A stretch of 64,000 nucleotides of DNA. It comes from Mycobacterium colombiense. GTDB lineage: Bacteria > Actinomycetota > Actinomycetes > Mycobacteriales > Mycobacteriaceae. This document shows positions 1 through 7,973 of this stretch, one piece after another; position 1 is the stretch's first letter; each line of letters starts with the position of its first letter. The DNA lies in contig NZ_MBEI01000056.1 of the NCBI RefSeq assembly GCF_001953985.1, forward strand, positions 1 through 64,000, written 5' to 3'. The notes below the pieces were generated by a model. That model had not been told where the DNA came from and searched no databases. It saw only the letters and a list, made by a program, of their open reading frames with translations. A program made the translations under genes and the position numbers.

Positions 1-1
1 C

Positions 2-850
2 GGCGGGGGCAACCCGGGCGGGCCGGGCGGCCAGCCAGGTGGTCAGCAGGGCGGCGGTAACACTCCGCCGGCGCAGGGCGGGCAGACCAACCCGCCGCAG
101 GGCGGGCACAACAGTCCGCCGGCGCAGGGTGGGCAGACCAATCCGCCGCAGGGTGGCCAGAACAGCCCGCCGCAGGGCGGCCAGAACAACCCGCCGCAGG
201 GCGGCCAGAACAGTCCCCCGCAGGGTGGCCAGACCAATCCGCCGCAGGGTGGCCAGAACAATCCCCCGCACGGTGGCGAGAACGCCCCGCAGCCCAACCA
301 GCACGGGCAGTACCCGCAGCAGACCGGGCAGAACAGCCCGCCCAACGAGCATGGCCAAAACCCGCCGGGGCAGGGCGGACAGACCAATGCCCCGGTGAAC
401 CAGAACCCGCCGCCGAACAACAGGCCGCGGTATGAGGCGCTGAACCCGCCGGCCACGCAGCCGCCGCATCCGCCGTACGTTCCGCGCCACGACGTGGTCA
501 CCGCCAACGCGCAGATCGGTGGCCCCGCCGGTCCGGATGTCCAATTCAGCATCCCGGGTCGCGGGGCGCCGCCGCCGCCGCGTCCGCACGGCTACGGCTG
601 GAACGACGGCCCGGCTCCGGGGCACCCGCCGCCACACTGGGAGGGCCCGCCGCCTCCGGGGGGCTGGGACGGTCCGCCGCCTCCGGGGGGTTGGAACCGG
701 CCGTGGGACGGTCCGCCGCGTGACTGGGATGCGGGACGGCGCGACTTCGGACCCTTCAACTACAACACCTTCACCGTCGTCCCGGTCTTCAACTGGCAGT
801 ACGGAGGTTGGGGCTACTGGTTCTTCGGTGTGTGGGTGCCGCTCTACTGA
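2..850 (+). CDS. Pro/Gln/Gly-rich repeat protein, 5' end outside window
   Basis: The frame is open from base 2 to the stop at 848-850, so the start lies upstream; an internal ATG at 395 is not the real start. The first third is an eight-residue tandem repeat of the type N-P-P-Q-G-G-Q-(T/N). The middle is rich in Pro, Gly, His and Trp. The last 35 residues are strongly aromatic (many Phe, Tyr, Trp) and end in WVPLY. No enzymatic domain is visible. Such composition suits a secreted or wall-associated mycobacterial protein, but the signal peptide, if any, is outside the window. The function is unknown. Confidence 0.75.
   Translation, partial: GGGNPGGPGGQPGGQQGGGNTPPAQGGQTNPPQGGHNSPPAQGGQTNPPQGGQNSPPQGGQNNPPQGGQNSPPQGGQTNPPQGGQNNPPHGGENAPQPNQHGQYPQQTGQNSPPNEHGQNPPGQGGQTNAPVNQNPPPNNRPRYEALNPPATQPPHPPYVPRHDVVTANAQIGGPAGPDVQFSIPGRGAPPPPRPHGYGWNDGPAPGHPPPHWEGPPPPGGWDGPPPPGGWNRPWDGPPRDWDAGRRDFGPFNYNTFTVVPVFNWQYGGWGYWFFGVWVPLY
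59..280 (+). repeat. 24-bp (some 27-bp) in-frame tandem repeat
   Basis: Nine consecutive units, each coding for a variant of NPPQGGQ(N/T). Seven are 24 bp, and two early units carry an extra Ala codon (27 bp). Because the unit is a multiple of three, gain or loss of copies keeps the frame, so copy number could vary between strains. Confidence 0.85.
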
Positions 851-863
851 TCGTTGATCCGGT

Positions 864-901
864 GTCAGCGGGCGCAGCCGTTCTTGGGCGCGCCCGCTGA
901 C
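864..901 (+). terminator. Strong hairpin after the repeat protein
   Basis: A perfect 12-bp inverted repeat (864-875 pairs with 890-901, arm GTCAGCGGGCGC) encloses a 14-base loop and starts 13 bases after the stop codon. It has no U-tract, as is common for mycobacterial terminator hairpins. Its position argues against a start at GTG 904 for the next gene. Confidence 0.6.
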
Positions 902-960
902 GCGTGTCGGGGGTGTCTGCTCGACCTGCGATGGGGTTGCCGGGATGGCAGGCTCCGAGA

Positions 961-1200
961 ATGGACGTGAGAGAGAACGTTCGCCGAGCCATCGACGTCA
1001 TGACGGCTTGGTCGTCCGACGGCGGCGCTGACTTCACCTGGAGCCGGCTGGTCGAGAACGTGCTCGACGAGCCCGACGGCGACCTGATGCTGCTGATGGG
1101 CTTCGTCAATCTCGCGGGCGAGCTGGGGATCAGGCTCGAGAAGGCCACCGGTCAAGACGTGCGATCGCACCTGCAGGACATTGCCCGCAAATACCTCTGA
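961..1200 (+). CDS. Small conserved-looking protein of unknown function
   Basis: A 79-residue acidic protein beginning MDVRENVRRAID and ending in IARKYL. I recognise no family. It reads like a small helical protein, with no signal peptide or membrane segment. In-frame starts also exist at GTG 904 and ATG 931; ATG 961 is preferred because 904 sits right behind the terminator hairpin and the extra N-terminus is low in character. It lies convergent to the lytic transglycosylase gene, 14 bases away. Confidence 0.5.
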   Translation: MDVRENVRRAIDVMTAWSSDGGADFTWSRLVENVLDEPDGDLMLLMGFVNLAGELGIRLEKATGQDVRSHLQDIARKYL

Positions 1201-1214
1201 GCCCGCACCTGCTT

Positions 1215-2171
1215 CTACTGCGGGTGGGCCGCCACGTACGCGGCGGCCGGGATCGGTGACGCCTCGTCGTAGCCGATGGGCAGCAGCACGTCGCCGGCCG
1301 TCGTCAGGCAGTAGACGTCCCACCGGTAGAACGCGGCGAACGTCGCGGGATCGGCGGCGATCAGCGCCGCGTACTGGTCGACGGCGCGCACGTATTCGCC
1401 GGCGTGGTTGTAGCCGTAGAGGGCGTGATCACGGTCGTTCGCGAAGCCGTTGGCGGCCAGGAAGCGGCCCGCCGCCAGGATGCTGTCGTGAGGTGAATGG
1501 ATGTCGCCGCCCTGCCCATAGCCGGCGAACGTCGAGGGCAAAAACTGCATGGGGCCCTGGGCGCCGGCGGTGCTCGCGCCGACGATGCTGCCGAAGCGGC
1601 TTTCGACGAAGTTGATCGCGGCCAGGTAGTTCCAGCTGACGCCGGATTCCGCTTCCGCCTGGTGGTAGTAGTTCAGCAGCTCGTCTGCCGGTGCCGGCGG
1701 CTCGATCCGCCACGCCGGCAAGGTTTCTCGCGCCGGGGTCAAAGCGGTGAGTTGGCGACGGGCATCGACGTTGCGGTCGTAGACATCGACCAGTTCCGGC
1801 GGGATGCGCGGACGCGTGGTGGCGTCCCATTCGGGGTGGCGTCCGATGGCGCGGTAGGCCGCCTGCTCGCGATGCGCCGCCGCCGTCAGCGCAGCCTCGG
1901 CCGTCCCCGGATCGCGCAGCGCTCGCTCGTCGGCGACGAGGTCGTCGGCCAGCTGCGCGGGGTCCGACGCCAGTCGCGGCTGCGCGCCACCGGGCGTTCC
2001 CGCGTCGGCGGGCACCATGTGTGTCGTCGGCGCCGGCGGCGCGGCGGCGTGGGCGGACGTGGTAGGGCCGGTCGTCGCCGTCGGGTGCGGCGCCGAACAC
2101 CCGGCGAGCGCGAACACGATCGCGCCGACGATCGAGGCGGCGGCGCGCCGGTCACGGCTCACGGTGATCAC
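1215..2171 (-). CDS. Lipoprotein with lytic transglycosylase (SLT) domain
   Basis: The protein is about 318 residues from GTG 2171. The N-terminus is a lipoprotein signal: basic RDRR, a hydrophobic stretch, then lipobox L-A-G-C with the lipidated Cys near residue 25. A Pro/Ala/Thr-rich linker follows. The C-terminal part carries the SLT/goose-lysozyme-like signature NFVESRFGS with catalytic Glu near residue 190, then AGAQGPMQFLPSTF and the YNHAGEYV segment. Family members cleave peptidoglycan glycan strands; this one should act at the outer face of the membrane. An in-frame ATG at 2252 would put 27 residues before the signal and is unlikely. Confidence 0.8.
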   Translation of the reverse strand: MITVSRDRRAAASIVGAIVFALAGCSAPHPTATTGPTTSAHAAAPPAPTTHMVPADAGTPGGAQPRLASDPAQLADDLVADERALRDPGTAEAALTAAAHREQAAYRAIGRHPEWDATTRPRIPPELVDVYDRNVDARRQLTALTPARETLPAWRIEPPAPADELLNYYHQAEAESGVSWNYLAAINFVESRFGSIVGASTAGAQGPMQFLPSTFAGYGQGGDIHSPHDSILAAGRFLAANGFANDRDHALYGYNHAGEYVRAVDQYAALIAADPATFAAFYRWDVYCLTTAGDVLLPIGYDEASPIPAAAYVAAHPQ

Positions 2172-2317
2172 ATCCGTCCATTGCCTCGAATCCCCCCGGC
2201 TCCGGTTGGTTGGCCCATCGCGAGTCTGTCGCATCGAACCGGGTGACTTCAATGTAGTGACGGTCTTTTGTTCACCGGTAGTTGTGACAATCGCGCGCTG
2301 CTCTCAAACTGATTGAT

Positions 2318-3106
2318 ATGCGCGACCGCGAGAAGATCGACTCGGAATTGCGGCTTATCGCGCTGCGGCGCCAAGCGATCCGTGAGCAGGGCGGTCGGCC
2401 GTCGTCCCTCGAGGCCGATGCGCTGCTCGACGAGATCTTGGCCCACGGCGCGGGGTCGTCCGAGCCCGGCGCGTTCGAGGACTGGGAAGCCGAGATTCTG
2501 GCCGCCGGCCCGTCGGCCGACGGGAAGGCCGGTGCCATCGCGTCTCGGCGACGGAAGGTCGCCGCGCTGCGCCGGTTGGGCCTGTTTGCGGCGTTACCGC
2601 TGTCTCTGGTGGCCGTGGTCTCCGCGGTGGTGGTGATGTTCGCGCTGCACCGCCAGGATCCGTCGGCAGAGCCGCAAGACTCCCCGCCATCGGCCGCGCC
2701 CTCCGCGCCGGTCGCGCCGAAGGTGTCCGCTCCGGCGGTCAACGTCGCCGACTCGGCGTTCGTCGCCGCGTTGAAGCAGGAGGGCGTGCCGGTTCCCAGC
2801 CAGGAGTACGTGACGAACCAGGGGCACGCGGTCTGCGAATTCCTGGCGCACCAACCGAACTTCGCCGATGCGGTCGGGTTCGTGCAGCGGAACTCGATCT
2901 GGGACGCCAATCAAAGCGCGAAGGTCACCGCGGGCGCCGTCGTGTCGTACTGCCCCCAGTCTCGGCCCACAGGCCCGGACCCGATGCAGCCGGATTATCA
3001 GAAATCGTTGTCTGACTTGCAGGACATCGAACGGAACCTGCAAGGCATTCAAGGGAAACTGCACGACATTCAAGGCGGTCTGGACGCCATCCCGGGTCGC
3101 CCGTAG
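2318..3106 (+). CDS. DUF732 domain membrane-anchored protein
   Basis: A 262-residue protein. Residues 1-80 are charged and cytoplasmic-looking, one transmembrane segment lies near residues 87-110, and a Pro/Ala/Ser linker leads to a DUF732-type domain (FVAALKQEGVP, then a Cys pair in HAVCEFL and VVSYCP). The last 40 residues are a Gln/Asp/Leu-rich probable coiled coil with repeated LQ/IQ-G units. DUF732 proteins are abundant, mostly secreted or membrane-bound mycobacterial proteins of unknown role. It is transcribed divergently from the SLT lipoprotein. Confidence 0.75.
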   Translation: MRDREKIDSELRLIALRRQAIREQGGRPSSLEADALLDEILAHGAGSSEPGAFEDWEAEILAAGPSADGKAGAIASRRRKVAALRRLGLFAALPLSLVAVVSAVVVMFALHRQDPSAEPQDSPPSAAPSAPVAPKVSAPAVNVADSAFVAALKQEGVPVPSQEYVTNQGHAVCEFLAHQPNFADAVGFVQRNSIWDANQSAKVTAGAVVSYCPQSRPTGPDPMQPDYQKSLSDLQDIERNLQGIQGKLHDIQGGLDAIPGRP

Positions 3107-3242
3107 GGCTGTCGTCCTCGCACCTAGCGCCCGGCTTTGTTGGCTGCGCTGGCCACCGGAAGAATGCCCAGGTAAATAGTGGCCGACCTTCATTGTTTTC
3201 GCAGGCACGGGTCAGTAGCGTGACGGCTGACAAGGAGGACTC

Positions 3243-3593
3243 GTGGGCTACCTCACCGCTAACGACCCGGTCGACCATCTGCGGACCAGCCGCCCATTAG
3301 TGGGCCAAGCGCTGAAGAGTCCGGCCAAAGAACCCGGGCTGCTGCTGATGGCGGCCGGTCTGGCGGCGTACGGGATTTGCCTCGCCTGCTTCGCCCACTA
3401 CCAATACCGGGCAGGGATCATCGCCGCCGGCATCTCGTTGGTGGCGATGTCGGCGGGGGGAGCGTGGCTATGGAAAGAAGCACGGCGAGTCCGAAAACTT
3501 GACAGCGACTGGAACCTCGGGAACCGCGGGACCCGGCCGGCTGACCTTGCCGTCACGTCGGGGAATCGGAGCCCCCTGTCAGGATTGAACTGA
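3243..3593 (+). CDS. UsfY-like small membrane protein
   Basis: A 116-residue protein from GTG 3243, with AAGGAGG four bases upstream. The N-terminal NDPVDHLRTSRPLVGQAL and the RRVRKLDSDW after two hydrophobic segments match what I recall of mycobacterial UsfY, the small protein encoded near sigF in M. tuberculosis. UsfY has no established biochemical role. The last residues and the stop codon fall inside a decayed tRNA sequence on the opposite strand, so the C-terminal tail is probably not conserved. Confidence 0.65.
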   Translation: MGYLTANDPVDHLRTSRPLVGQALKSPAKEPGLLLMAAGLAAYGICLACFAHYQYRAGIIAAGISLVAMSAGGAWLWKEARRVRKLDSDWNLGNRGTRPADLAVTSGNRSPLSGLN

Positions 3594-3652
3594 CGACCGC
3601 TCGCGACCGCTCGCCTACCAAGGCGCTGCGTCCGTGAGCTTCCGCCCTACAT
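3568..3652 (-). pseudogene. Decayed tRNA, tRNA-Thr(GGT)-like
   Basis: Read on the minus strand, 3578-3594 is a perfect T-arm (stem GTCAG/CTGAC, loop TTCAATC), followed by AGGGGGC-T-CC (3577-3568), which resembles the 3' acceptor of actinobacterial tRNA-Thr(GGT). A GGT-containing loop and a degraded D-arm-like stretch lie 5' of it. The 5' acceptor strand does not pair and a 10-base duplication (GAGCGGTCG unit) disrupts the variable region. It is probably non-functional. Confidence 0.45.
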
Positions 3653-3757
3653 GACGACGCGTCCCGGGCGTCCCGCGCCTCCGCTGGCTCGAGTCGACGC
3701 GAGCTCGGACGGCATCACCCTGTCGTAGAATCGTCGTGGCTTATCGAGCCAACCCCG

Positions 3758-3833
3758 GCCGCGTTAGCTCAGTTGGTAGAGCGTCGCTCTTGTAAAGCGG
3801 ATGTCGAGAGTTCGAGTCTCTCACGCGGCTCCA
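3758..3833 (+). tRNA. tRNA-Thr (anticodon TGT)
   Basis: A complete 76-base cloverleaf with the CCA end encoded (3831-3833). Acceptor GCCGCGT/ACGCGGC, D-stem GCTC/GAGC, anticodon stem TCGCT/AGCGG with loop CTTGTAA (anticodon TGT, reads ACA/ACG), T-stem GAGAG/CTCTC with loop TTCGAGT, discriminator T. All four stems pair, with one G-U at the base of the anticodon stem. Confidence 0.95.
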
Positions 3834-3865
3834 TTCTTGTCGGTGCTCATGGATAGCGTCGGCTT

Positions 3866-4273
3866 GTGTCAGCGACCTGTCTGGGCTGCGGAGTTGATTT
3901 GGAAGGTCGTCGGCGAAAGGTGTTCTGCACCAACGCATGCCAACAGTCACACCGCCGACGCTTGCTCTTGAAGGCTTGGCTCGACACCGGAGTCTGTGGG
4001 CGCATGTCCTACCAGGGCCACTATGTCCGTGGCTACCTCTATGAGCAGCAGGGCGGTTGTTGTGCGATCTGCGGCATCGAGGACAAGTGGAACGGCGTGA
4101 GCCTGGCGCTGATCGTCGACCACATCGATGGAGACGCAAGCAACGATCGTCGCGAGAATCTGAGGCTGATTTGTCCCAACTGTGACAGCCAGCTACCGAC
4201 GTTCAAGGCAAGGAATCGCGGCAGCGGTCGCTACAACCGCCGTCGGCGGTACGCCGACGGCCAGTCCTATTGA
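3866..4273 (+). CDS. HNH endonuclease-type protein with zinc ribbon
   Basis: A 135-residue protein from GTG 3866. The N-terminal Cys pairs (C5/C8, C21/C25) form a zinc-ribbon-like motif. A second zinc set (CCAICG near 65-70 and CPNC at 103-106) frames the HNH core DHIDGD (His86) and ENLRLICPNC (Asn98). The last His of the classic motif is replaced by Asp in NCDSQ, which I recall as usual in this actinobacterial/phage subfamily. The C-terminus is Arg-rich. It starts 32 bases after tRNA-Thr, so co-transcription with or mobility at the tRNA site is plausible. The target is unknown. Confidence 0.75.
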   Translation: MSATCLGCGVDLEGRRRKVFCTNACQQSHRRRLLLKAWLDTGVCGRMSYQGHYVRGYLYEQQGGCCAICGIEDKWNGVSLALIVDHIDGDASNDRRENLRLICPNCDSQLPTFKARNRGSGRYNRRRRYADGQSY

Positions 4274-4297
4274 CGCTCCGGCCGTCTGAGCATCCAA

Positions 4298-4336
4298 CTA
4301 ACGTTCTGGTCGGCTCTACCACTGAGCTCAGGAGGC
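4298..4336 (-). other. tRNA-like remnant (5' half)
   Basis: On the minus strand, 4336-4330 reads GCCTCCT, then a canonical D-arm GCTC-AGTGGTA-GAGC (4327-4313). The sequence resembles a tRNA-Thr 5' half. CCGAC/GTTGG further on can pair, but with a ten-base loop and no proper anticodon. Its acceptor strand can pair over seven positions (one G-U) with the acceptor 3' strand of the decayed tRNA at 3571-3577. Confidence 0.4.
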
Positions 4337-4364
4337 GGGGTTGAATCGGACCCAGCCTAATCGG

Positions 4365-5081
4365 TCAGTCCTCGGTGTCGATCACGCGTGCTGAGCGCAC
4401 CGCCCGCGACGACGGACGCCGGCGCCCCGGCAACGGAATCCGGTCGGCGATGTTGCTCAGCGGGTTGACCACCATGGTGAGCGCGATGACGGCGTCCTGC
4501 AGCGTGGCGATGGCGGGCTCGAGCGCCTCCATCCCGGGAGTGAGCCGGGCCAGGGTCTCGGCGACATCGGCGAGCTGATCCAGCGGCCCGTTCTTGGCCG
4601 TCAGCTTGTCGACGAGGCCGCCCTCGGCCAGCAGCCGGTCGGCCAGCCCGTCCTCGGCCAGCAGCCGCTCGATCAGACCCTCCTCGGCGACCAGCTGATC
4701 GGCCAGGCCGCCGGGCTGCAGCGTGCGGTGCAGGGCGCCGCCCTCGGCGGTCAGCCGGTCCAGCAGGCCGCCTTCCGCCGTCAGCATGTCGACCACCCCG
4801 CCCGGGCGCAGCAAGCGGTCGATCGGGCCGTCCGCCGCTATCGCCCGGCCCAGCGGGGCGTCGTCGTCGAGCAGCCTGGCCAGCCGGTTGGCCCGGACTA
4901 TCGCGTCGTCGATCCCCCACATGGACGTCATGGCATTGGTGCCGCCGGCACCGCCCTCACCCAGCGCCCGCTTCGCAACCCCGACGGCCGCGCTCGCGAC
5001 GCCCAAACCCGCATCCGCGGCGGCCAGTCCCACCCGGGCGGGCGCGGTCGCAGCCGACACGATGTTTCTGGCGAGGTTCAT
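4365..5081 (-). CDS. Rv0756c-like protein with ten-residue repeats
   Basis: A 238-residue protein at the position and orientation of M. tuberculosis Rv0756c. After an Ala/Gly-rich N-terminus (residues 1-45), residues of about 75-175 consist of roughly nine consecutive ten-residue units of the form AEGGLLDRLT, with Pro, Asp or Asn variants. A hydrophobic helix (IATLQDAVIALTMVV) and a basic tail follow. The repeats suggest an amphipathic helical solenoid or membrane-surface helix. No function is known. It is divergent from phoP. Confidence 0.75.
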   Translation of the reverse strand: MNLARNIVSAATAPARVGLAAADAGLGVASAAVGVAKRALGEGGAGGTNAMTSMWGIDDAIVRANRLARLLDDDAPLGRAIAADGPIDRLLRPGGVVDMLTAEGGLLDRLTAEGGALHRTLQPGGLADQLVAEEGLIERLLAEDGLADRLLAEGGLVDKLTAKNGPLDQLADVAETLARLTPGMEALEPAIATLQDAVIALTMVVNPLSNIADRIPLPGRRRPSSRAVRSARVIDTED

Positions 5082-5159
5082 CCCACGAGTCTATTCGCGA
5101 CGCTCGCCGGGATAGGGCTTATGTCCCAAGGCAATGCGATGATTCCTGGCAGACTACTA

Positions 5160-5177
5160 TCAGTCTGTTAACACTGA
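5160..5177. promoter_or_regulatory. Inverted repeat in phoP upstream region
   Basis: Arms TCAGT/ACTGA flank CTGTTAAC, 60-77 bases before the phoP ATG. PhoP in M. tuberculosis regulates its own promoter through repeats in this region, so this is a candidate PhoP box. The assignment is by position and pattern only. Confidence 0.35.
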
Positions 5178-5237
5178 GCTTTCAGGAAGCGCACAACCTT
5201 CACATAGCAAACGTTCAAGCAAGGACATGAGCATCTG

Positions 5238-5954
5238 ATGACATCAACCCCCAATGACACGAGACCGGAGGCCCGCGTCCTCGTGGTCGATGACGAAGCC
5301 AACATCGTCGAGCTGCTCTCGGTGAGTCTGAAATTCCAGGGGTTCGAGGTCTATACGGCGACCAACGGCGCCCAGGCCCTGGATCGGGCGCGCGAGGCCC
5401 GACCCGATGCGGTAATCCTCGACGTGATGATGCCGGGCATGGACGGGTTCGGGGTGCTGCGGCGGCTGCGCGCCGACGGCATCGATGCCCCGGCACTGTT
5501 CCTGACGGCGCGGGATTCCTTGCAGGACAAGATCGCCGGCCTGACGCTGGGCGGTGACGACTATGTGACGAAGCCGTTCAGCCTCGAAGAGGTGGTCGCC
5601 CGGTTGCGGGTCATCCTGCGTCGAGCCGGCAAAGGCGGCGCCGAACCGCGCAGCGCGCGGCTCACTTTCGCCGACATTGAGCTCGACGAGGAAACACATG
5701 AAGTGTGGAAGGCGGGTCAGCCGGTATCGCTGTCGCCGACCGAATTCACGCTGCTGCGTTACTTTGTGATCAATGCCGGCACGGTGTTGAGCAAACCCAA
5801 GATCCTCGACCACGTCTGGCGCTACGACTTCGGAGGTGACGTCAATGTCGTCGAGTCCTATGTGTCGTACCTGCGCCGCAAGATCGACACCGGGGAAAAG
5901 CGACTGCTGCACACCCTGCGCGGAGTGGGTTATGTACTGCGGGAACCGCGCTGA
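5238..5954 (+). CDS. phoP: Response regulator PhoP
   Basis: A 238-residue OmpR-family response regulator, nearly identical over the shared part to M. tuberculosis PhoP (Rv0757). The receiver domain (about residues 12-125) has the acidic pair D18/D19, phospho-acceptor D62 in ILDVMMPGMDG, and the Lys of VTKPFS. The winged-helix DNA-binding domain (about 140-238) contains VVESYVSYLRRK. The partner kinase PhoR is 26 bases downstream. Known PhoPR roles in mycobacteria are acid response, lipid synthesis and virulence. The first nine residues of the H37Rv annotation are missing because an in-frame stop lies just upstream of ATG 5238. Confidence 0.97.
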   Translation: MTSTPNDTRPEARVLVVDDEANIVELLSVSLKFQGFEVYTATNGAQALDRAREARPDAVILDVMMPGMDGFGVLRRLRADGIDAPALFLTARDSLQDKIAGLTLGGDDYVTKPFSLEEVVARLRVILRRAGKGGAEPRSARLTFADIELDEETHEVWKAGQPVSLSPTEFTLLRYFVINAGTVLSKPKILDHVWRYDFGGDVNVVESYVSYLRRKIDTGEKRLLHTLRGVGYVLREPR

Positions 5955-5980
5955 GCCGGGCGGCAGCGAGAAGTAGATAG

Positions 5981-7423
5981 ATGGACACCAAGCCTCGACG
6001 TGGATTGCCCCTTCGGATAGGGCTGGTCGCCGCAACCCTGGCCCTGGTCGCCTGCGGCCTCGCCGTGTCCGGCATCGCGGTGACGTCGATCCTGCGGCAC
6101 AGCCTGGTCAGCCGCATCGACTCCACACTGCTCGACGCGTCCCGCGGCTGGGCGCAGGCCCCGCGGCGGCAGTCGGCGCCGCCCTACGAGGGGCCCGACC
6201 CGGGCCGGCCGCCGTCGAAGTTCTATGTGCGCGGCGTCAGCATCGACGGCACTCCGTTCACCGCCATCAACGACCGCAACGCCGAACCGGCGCTACCGGC
6301 CAACAACGACGTGGGCCCCAACCCGACGACGCTGCCCTCGGTGAACGGCTCGGACATTCAGTGGCGGGCCGTCTCGGTGCACGGTCCGCACGGGCTGACC
6401 ACGGTCGCGATCGACCTGTCCGACGTCCAGCACACGGTCAGCTCGCTTGTCTGGCTGCAGATCGGCATCGGGGTGGCGGTGCTGGCCGTCGTCGGGATCG
6501 CCAGCTTCGCGGTGGTGCAGCGCAGCCTGCGGCCGCTGGTCGAGGTCGAACGGACGGCCGTGGCGATCGCCTCCGGTCAGCTGGATCGCCGTGTGCCAGA
6601 ACGAGATCCGCGGACCGAGGTGGGCCGGCTGGCCCAGGCGCTGAACGGGATGCTCGCGCAGATTCAGCAGGCGCTGGCGTCCTCGGAGTCCTCCGCGGAG
6701 AAGGCCCGCGGCTCCGAACACCGGATGCGGCGGTTCATCACCGACGCCAGCCACGAACTGCGCACGCCGCTGACCACCATCCGCGGCTTCGCGGAGCTGT
6801 ACCGCCAGGGCGCGGCCCGCGACGTCGCGATGCTGTTGTCGCGGATCGAGAGCGAGGCGTCCCGGATGGGCCTGCTGGTCGACGACTTGCTGCTGCTGGC
6901 CCGCCTCGACGTGCAACGACCCCTCGAACACCATCGGGTCGACCTGCTGGCGCTGGCCAGCGATGCCGTGCACGACGGGCAGGCGATCGACCCCGGGCGC
7001 ACCATCACCATGGAGGTCCTCGACGGTCCCGGCACCCCGGAGGTGCTCGGTGATGAGGCGCGGATCCGCCAGGTGTTGAGCAACCTGATCGCCAACGCCC
7101 TGCAGCACACCCCGGAAAGCGCCGACGTCACCGTGCGGGTCGGTACGGACGGCGACCACGCGGTGCTCGAAGTGGCGGACAAGGGGCCCGGCATGAACCA
7201 GGAGGACGCGTCGCGCGTCTTCGAGCGGTTCTATCGCACCGACTCGTCGCGGGCCCGGGCCAGCGGCGGCACCGGACTGGGGCTATCGATCGTCGAGTCG
7301 TTGGTGCGTGCGCACGGCGGTGCCGTCAGTGTGACCACCGCGCCCGGCGAGGGCTGCCGCTTCCGGGTGACGCTGCCGCGCATCAGCGACGTGTCCGCGC
7401 CCGAGCCGGTTCACGCCAACTGA
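5981..7423 (+). CDS. phoR: Sensor histidine kinase PhoR
   Basis: A 480-residue membrane kinase. TM1 is near residues 10-35, an extracytoplasmic sensor loop spans about 36-155, and TM2 lies near 155-180. A HAMP domain follows ([13 protein letters not shown] onward). The dimerisation/phosphoacceptor helix contains [10 protein letters not shown] with His258, and the ATPase domain has the N box ([11 protein letters not shown]), G1 (DKGPGM) and G2 ([10 protein letters not shown]). It phosphorylates PhoP. Its stop overlaps the convergent HIT gene by 13 bases. The orthologue is Rv0758; the sensor loop is the least conserved part. Confidence 0.96.
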   Translation: MDTKPRRGLPLRIGLVAATLALVACGLAVSGIAVTSILRHSLVSRIDSTLLDASRGWAQAPRRQSAPPYEGPDPGRPPSKFYVRGVSIDGTPFTAINDRNAEPALPANNDVGPNPTTLPSVNGSDIQWRAVSVHGPHGLTTVAIDLSDVQHTVSSLVWLQIGIGVAVLAVVGIASFAVVQRSLRPLVEVERTAVAIASGQLDRRVPERDPRTEVGRLAQALNGMLAQIQQALASSESSAEKARGSEHRMRRFITDASHELRTPLTTIRGFAELYRQGAARDVAMLLSRIESEASRMGLLVDDLLLLARLDVQRPLEHHRVDLLALASDAVHDGQAIDPGRTITMEVLDGPGTPEVLGDEARIRQVLSNLIANALQHTPESADVTVRVGTDGDHAVLEVADKGPGMNQEDASRVFERFYRTDSSRARASGGTGLGLSIVESLVRAHGGAVSVTTAPGEGCRFRVTLPRISDVSAPEPVHAN

Positions 7424-7815
7424 GCCAACGCCGCCTTGATCTTGGCCTGCGCCTCGTCCAGCGATTCCGGCGACGGGTTGCGGTCGACGTTGGCGAAGCC
7501 GAAGTCGCTGAGGCTGCGGGTGGGGAAGACGTGCACGTGCAGGTGCGGCACCTCGAGCCCGGCGATGATCACGCCGGACCGCTCGGTTCGGAACGCCTTG
7601 CACACCGCCTTGCCGATCAACTGGCTCACTTCCATGACCCGGGCGAAGGCCGCGGTGTCCACGTCTTGCCAGTTGTCGACTTCGGCGCGGGGCACGACGA
7701 GCGTGTGTCCCTGCGTCATCGGCTCGATCGTCAGGAACGCGACGACGTCGTCGTCCTCATAGACGAAGCGGCCGGGAAGTTCACGGTTGATGATCTTGGT
7801 GAAGATCGACGCCAT
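7411..7815 (-). CDS. HIT-family nucleotide hydrolase/transferase
   Basis: A 134-residue protein beginning [15 protein letters not shown]. The histidine triad HLHVHVF (H91, H93, H95) is intact, with the upstream GHTLVVP strand typical of the family. HIT proteins hydrolyse or transfer nucleotides from adenylated substrates. It matches Rv0759c in sequence and place. An ATG at 7887 would add 24 unrelated residues; start 7815 is chosen from family alignment. It is convergent to phoR. Confidence 0.9.
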   Translation of the reverse strand: MASIFTKIINRELPGRFVYEDDDVVAFLTIEPMTQGHTLVVPRAEVDNWQDVDTAAFARVMEVSQLIGKAVCKAFRTERSGVIIAGLEVPHLHVHVFPTRSLSDFGFANVDRNPSPESLDEAQAKIKAALAQLA

Positions 7816-7973
7816 GGGCCCCAGCATAGGTGCGTCGAAATTGCGGTAGCGGCAGTGGTCGCCCTGGCACCACGAGCCGCAAGGCAATCTCGGCGACGTA
7901 CCGATGAGTTCGGCCGCTGTCTCGGGTCAATCCTGCGATGCCCCACAAGCGGATGGATTCAGGAGATCTCACC

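Noticed and set aside
395..850. ATG 395 as start of the repeat protein
   Set aside because: The same frame is open to the window edge and includes the repeat region, so the true start is upstream.
3568..4336. A functional split or intron-containing tRNA-Thr
   Set aside because: The acceptor strands pair, but the two pieces cannot form a proper anticodon arm with U33, and an opposite-strand tRNA lies between. Remnants are more likely.
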